Of a stretch of DNA of 64,000 nt, positions 60,995 through 64,000 are shown piece by piece. The notes below the pieces were generated by a model, which saw only the letters and a list, made by a program, of their open reading frames with translations, was not told the origin of the DNA and did not search any database. The DNA is taken from positions 1 through 64,000 of the forward strand of contig NZ_STGF01000010.1 in assembly GCF_005222705.1 (NCBI RefSeq), written 5' to 3'. Position numbers and translations under genes: made by a program. This stretch comes from Paenibacillus sp. SY21-1 (GTDB taxonomy: Bacteria; Bacillota; Bacilli; Paenibacillales; Paenibacillaceae). Within the stretch, counting starts at the first letter, position 1. The number at the start of each line of letters is the position of its first letter.

Positions 60995-62074
60995 CTATGG
61001 CAGCACAACCGCTTCCCCTTCCGCCACCCCTTCAACGATTTCCGTTTTATCCGGCGTTTCCATGCCCAGCTTCACTTCCTTGCGCTCCAGTTGGCCCGCC
61101 CCCTTGTCCACCATCACATAAGCAGCTCCCTGCTCGCGCATGATGGCTATGGACGGCAGCACGATGACATTTTCCTTGCGGCTGATTTCCACTGTCCCGT
61201 TCAGCGACAAGCCCGCTATCAAATATTCGCTCGGCTCCAGAGCGATGACGACCTCGAATTGCGCAGCCTGCTCAATGCTGTTCTGGTCTGTGCCGCCCTT
61301 TGCGAATTTGGATACGCGCAGCACCTTGCCGGTAAGCTTGACATCCTTCATAGCCGCCATGCCAACCTCTACGTTCATGTCCGGCTTTATGCGGAACACA
61401 TCCTGCTCGCCAACAAGCGCAATAAATTGCAGCTTGTTCAGATCGACAATTTTGCCTATGTACTGATTGTCGCCAACAGCCTGCGGCTGCTTGCCCGCTT
61501 GCTCGAACAGAAAAATGCCGGCGGCAGGGGCGCGGTATTGCGCTTTGCCTAACATCTGCCGCTTCTGCTCCAATGCTTTAAGCTGAATCGTTTCCGTCAC
61601 TTCGCCGAGCTCGCGATTCAGCCGAGCCGTCTCACGCATAACCAGCGCTTGCCTGCGCTCCTCCTCCGTCAGCGCAAGCGCGCCAGACTCGGTCTGGCTG
61701 GCGGCGTAGGCTTGCAGCTCCGCCTCCAGCTTCGCTTTCCGCAGCGTTGCCTCCTCCTGCACGATCTGATTGTTAAGCTCCGTCTGATCAAGCTGAAACA
61801 GCACATCCCCCTGCTTGATCTGCTGCCCGTCCTGCACGCTCCACTTTGCTACGGTTGCGCTGAACGGCGCATATACGGCCGTCTCCTGCTCATATAACGA
61901 TTTGCCTTTTACTTGAATCGTGCTAACTAGCGTATCCCGCGTCGCCTGAAACGTAATTTGCTGCACAGGCTCGCCTATCGATGCCGGTCTTGCCGGCTGC
62001 GATATCGTATACAACACCGCGCTTATGCCGATAAGGACGAGACCGGCAATGATCCATTTTATTTTTTTCTTCAC
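60995..62074 (-). CDS. efflux periplasmic-adaptor-like protein (YknX/MacA family)
   Basis: 359 residues. N-terminal membrane helix (about 5-25), barrel-sandwich hybrid with APFSATVAKWSVQDGQQIKQGDVLFQLD, a coiled-coil hairpin (about 105-190) and beta-barrel (about 200-340). In Gram-positives such adaptors join a MacB-like permease, as YknX does with YknY/YknZ, an SdpC-toxin protection system in B. subtilis. GTG 62074. It is the last gene after the permease and ATPase; the order ATPase-permease-adaptor differs from yknWXYZ. Confidence 0.87.
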   Translation of the reverse strand: MKKKIKWIIAGLVLIGISAVLYTISQPARPASIGEPVQQITFQATRDTLVSTIQVKGKSLYEQETAVYAPFSATVAKWSVQDGQQIKQGDVLFQLDQTELNNQIVQEEATLRKAKLEAELQAYAASQTESGALALTEEERRQALVMRETARLNRELGEVTETIQLKALEQKRQMLGKAQYRAPAAGIFLFEQAGKQPQAVGDNQYIGKIVDLNKLQFIALVGEQDVFRIKPDMNVEVGMAAMKDVKLTGKVLRVSKFAKGGTDQNSIEQAAQFEVVIALEPSEYLIAGLSLNGTVEISRKENVIVLPSIAIMREQGAAYVMVDKGAGQLERKEVKLGMETPDKTEIVEGVAEGEAVVLP

Positions 62075-62107
62075 TTGCGGACGTGCCCCCTGTTCATGAC
62101 TTAGTTC

Positions 62108-63484
62108 CTAATCACGTTTGATAGCCGTTAACGCATCGGTGCGCGAGGCGCTAATAGCCGGATAGATGCCCGATATAATGCCTGTCATAATCGCAAAAGC
62201 GATCCCGATCAGAATGCCGTTGAAGGGAATAAAGATGGAAAAGCTCCCTTCATCCACATTCATTCGAATGATGGCCGCGTTTATGCCCCATACGATCCAA
62301 TACGAGAAGAGTACGCCGAGCAGACCGCCGAGCAAACCCAGAAGCGCTGCCTCCACGATAAACATATTGCGGATTTGAGCCAGGTTGGCTCCCAGAACTT
62401 TCATGATCCCAATCTGCCTGCGCCGCTGGTAGGTGGACATGGTCATGGCCACTACGATTGAAATGGAGGCGATAATAAGAATAAACACGCCCGCTCCCAT
62501 CGCAATCGTCTTAAAAACGGCGAACTGCTCAGCCAATCGTTCTTTCTGCTCCAGATTGGACTGAGTGCTCAGGGAAAGTCGCTTGATCATCTCCTCAACC
62601 TTTTCCACATTCAGCTCATTGTCGACCTTGACCACAACCGTCTCGTAGCGCTCCGCACTTTGGTCCGGATTGCCCGGAACCCCACGGATGCCGCCGGCGC
62701 GCATCTCTTCGAGCAACAGCTTCGTCGACTCTAGCGACATGTATATCTTCTTGTCTCCTACAGCGGCGGATTCGGTTACGCCATCCGGTTTTTTCAGCAC
62801 GCCGACAACCCGAAACGCGCTGCTCGTAAACCGCTTGCCCGTTTCATCGCTCATTCTGAATTGAACCTGCTGCTGATACATCGTCGTAGGAGCTTTCATG
62901 GCAAGCTCATATTGGCGCTGAGCCTCGTCAGGATTGCTGTTCATATGCGCGTAGAGCTCCTCGCGCTTCTGCTCGTCCATCAGACCGAGCGTTGCGCCAT
63001 AAGACAGAACGATGGAATGTGTAAAATCCAGCGGAGCGCCCTGCTGAAACTTATGCTCGAACAGCTCCAGCGTATCCAGATCCGTGCTGATTATGTTGGC
63101 GTATCCTTGCTTGCCGTCGGCAAGCACCATCTCCATGTAAGAATTCAGCGGCTGCATCGGCGCTGCGGCGTGGACATGCTCAAGCTGACGTATGATGTCT
63201 ACCTTCTGCTTCGTCAGCAAACCTTTGTTTTGAAGCTCTTCGCTTAGCAGTCCGTCGCTGCCGGGCCTTCTCGCGGCGCCGTCGTCGGGACGAACCGTTA
63301 TTTCATCCATTTTAAAAAAGCTGGTCAGCTCGTTTTGCACGATCTGCTGGGTGGACTCTCCAAGACTGATCGCCAGCACAATGGCGGCGCAGCCTATCGA
63401 CAAGCCTGCGGCGCACAGCAGCGTAACGACCTTGCGGCGCATAATTTGATCCCAGGACAGTCGCGCTATATCGCTTGCTCTCAA
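62108..63484 (-). CDS. MacB/FtsX-type ABC permease
   Basis: 458 residues. N-terminal helix (about 16-38), a large extracytoplasmic MacB_PCD domain (about 45-310), and three C-terminal helices in FtsX form (about 325-440; SISIVVAMTMSTYQRRRQIGIMKVLGA). Start TTG 63484 overlaps the ATPase stop (TTGA) with GGGAGG upstream; longer frames lie within the ATPase gene. Works with the neighbouring ATPase and adaptor. Confidence 0.9.
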   Translation of the reverse strand: MRASDIARLSWDQIMRRKVVTLLCAAGLSIGCAAIVLAISLGESTQQIVQNELTSFFKMDEITVRPDDGAARRPGSDGLLSEELQNKGLLTKQKVDIIRQLEHVHAAAPMQPLNSYMEMVLADGKQGYANIISTDLDTLELFEHKFQQGAPLDFTHSIVLSYGATLGLMDEQKREELYAHMNSNPDEAQRQYELAMKAPTTMYQQQVQFRMSDETGKRFTSSAFRVVGVLKKPDGVTESAAVGDKKIYMSLESTKLLLEEMRAGGIRGVPGNPDQSAERYETVVVKVDNELNVEKVEEMIKRLSLSTQSNLEQKERLAEQFAVFKTIAMGAGVFILIIASISIVVAMTMSTYQRRRQIGIMKVLGANLAQIRNMFIVEAALLGLLGGLLGVLFSYWIVWGINAAIIRMNVDEGSFSIFIPFNGILIGIAFAIMTGIISGIYPAISASRTDALTAIKRD

Positions 63485-64000
63485 TGTACAGCCTCCCTCA
63501 TCGGCTGCATGCGGCTTTCCGGCATGTCCGGCTGCTCCGGCTGCAAAGCGGCCTCGACCAGGCATCCGTCGCGCAGCGTAATGATCCGCTGTGTCTGCTC
63601 CGCAACCTCATGCTCGTGCGTGACAATGACAAAAGTGGTCTGCATCGTGTCATTTAAGCTTTTTAGAATAAGAATGATTTCTTCCTCGGTTTTCGTATCC
63701 AGATTGCCTGTCGGCTCATCGGCAAAAATAACCGACGGCTCGGTAATGAGCGAACGGGCAATGCTGACGCGCTGCTGCTGCCCGCCCGACAGCTGTGAAG
63801 GAAACATCGCTCCCTTATCCGGAATGCCTACCTGCTCCAGCAATTGCATCGCTTTTTGCTTTCTGACCGACGGTTTAACCGACTGGAATACGAGCGGCAG
63901 CTCGATATTCTCGCGCACCGTCAAGTTCGGAATCAGCTCATACGATTGGAAAATAAAGCCGATGTGCCGCCTTCTAAACTCAGCAAGCTTATTCTCGCTC
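63481..64000 (-). CDS. ABC efflux ATP-binding protein (MacB/LolD/YknY type), partial
   Basis: About 173 C-terminal residues; the gene runs off the right edge. Coding continues uninterrupted to 64000, giving SENKLAEFRRRHIGFIFQ (Q-loop), NLTVRENIELPL, signature LSGGQQQRVSIARSL, Walker B VIFADEPTGNLD and H-loop IVTHEHEVAEQTQR. The Walker A region is outside the window. The GN-L-D-T-K-T motif is typical of the MacB/LolD/FtsE group. Overlaps the permease start. Confidence 0.93.
   Translation of the reverse strand, partial: SENKLAEFRRRHIGFIFQSYELIPNLTVRENIELPLVFQSVKPSVRKQKAMQLLEQVGIPDKGAMFPSQLSGGQQQRVSIARSLITEPSVIFADEPTGNLDTKTEEEIILILKSLNDTMQTTFVIVTHEHEVAEQTQRIITLRDGCLVEAALQPEQPDMPESRMQPMREAVH

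Noticed and set aside
1..64000. CRISPR array, tRNA genes, IS elements, prophage
   Set aside because: No regularly spaced repeats, no tRNA cloverleaf sequences, no transposase or integrase frames were found.

Overview
The window looks like a chromosomal segment of a spore-forming, low-to-mid GC Bacillota, most likely Paenibacillus or a close relative. Evidence: the left edge holds the first ~56 bases of a 16S rRNA gene with a Bacillus-type leader. Several gene blocks are in Bacillus subtilis order (rrn-ygxA-ygzB-perR; gatCAB; sigY-yxlCDEFG; ydbS-ydbT; ydcC-alr-ndoAI-ndoA). The accessory genes are of kinds common in Paenibacillus: YesM/YesN two-component systems, LplABC-type sugar ABC importers, SLH-anchored enzymes and several stalk-domain (copper amine oxidase N-terminal-like) exported proteins. 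Almost everything reads on the minus strand. No IS element, prophage, CRISPR array or tRNA was seen.

Layout. 1-7.1 kb: rRNA start and tandem promoters, ygxA, ygzB, a GH18 glycosidase, perR, a DUF4097 membrane protein and an MgtC-family protein. 7.2-11.2 kb: gatCAB and an unknown cytosolic protein. 11.2-14.45 kb: a complete sigY operon behind an ECF promoter matching TGAAC-N17-CGTC. 14.5-17.9 kb: ydbST PH-domain proteins and an M24 peptidase. 17.9-24.2 kb: a compact Tad/Flp-like pilus operon (cpaB, cpaE-like, tadA, tadB, tadC, two unlisted ~50-residue membrane peptides and two TadE/G-like proteins). It has its own promoter and a terminator-like hairpin in the leader. 24.2-27.7 kb: the ndoA/ndoAI toxin-antitoxin pair, alr and ydcC.

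27.8-34.5 kb is a PucR-controlled cassette: ABC importer (ATPase, permease, binding protein), a 58-residue protein, an amidase and RidA. Two nearly identical 19-bp dyads lie upstream of the regulator and of the transporter. It looks like uptake and hydrolysis of a small nitrogenous amide; the substrate cannot be read from sequence. 35.1-36.8 kb: an exported YcdB/stalk-domain protein. 37-47.3 kb is a carbohydrate cassette: YesM/YesN sensor-regulator, two permeases, a lipoprotein binding protein, an SLH-domain carboxylesterase and a sugar isomerase/epimerase. Tandem GTCGGAA repeats lie just upstream of the transporter promoter.

47.4-50.5 kb: PPK2 polyphosphate kinase, AraC regulator and a divergent fosmidomycin-resistance-type MFS exporter. 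50.6-54.9 kb: a REC-BTAD response regulator overlapping a 1032-residue kinase with two separate kinase modules. 55-59.4 kb: alpha/beta hydrolase, DJ-1/PfpI protein, and a MerR-controlled ABC multidrug exporter with a 19-bp-spacer promoter. 59.4-60.04 kb: a 640-bp AT-rich non-coding stretch with a strong promoter and long leader, feeding a stalk-domain secreted protein. 61-64 kb: a MacAB/YknXYZ-type efflux complex whose ATPase gene runs off the right edge.

The best candidates for undescribed biology are the minimal Tad-like operon with its leader hairpin and small membrane peptides, and the PucR/ABC/58-aa/amidase/RidA cassette with its shared operator.
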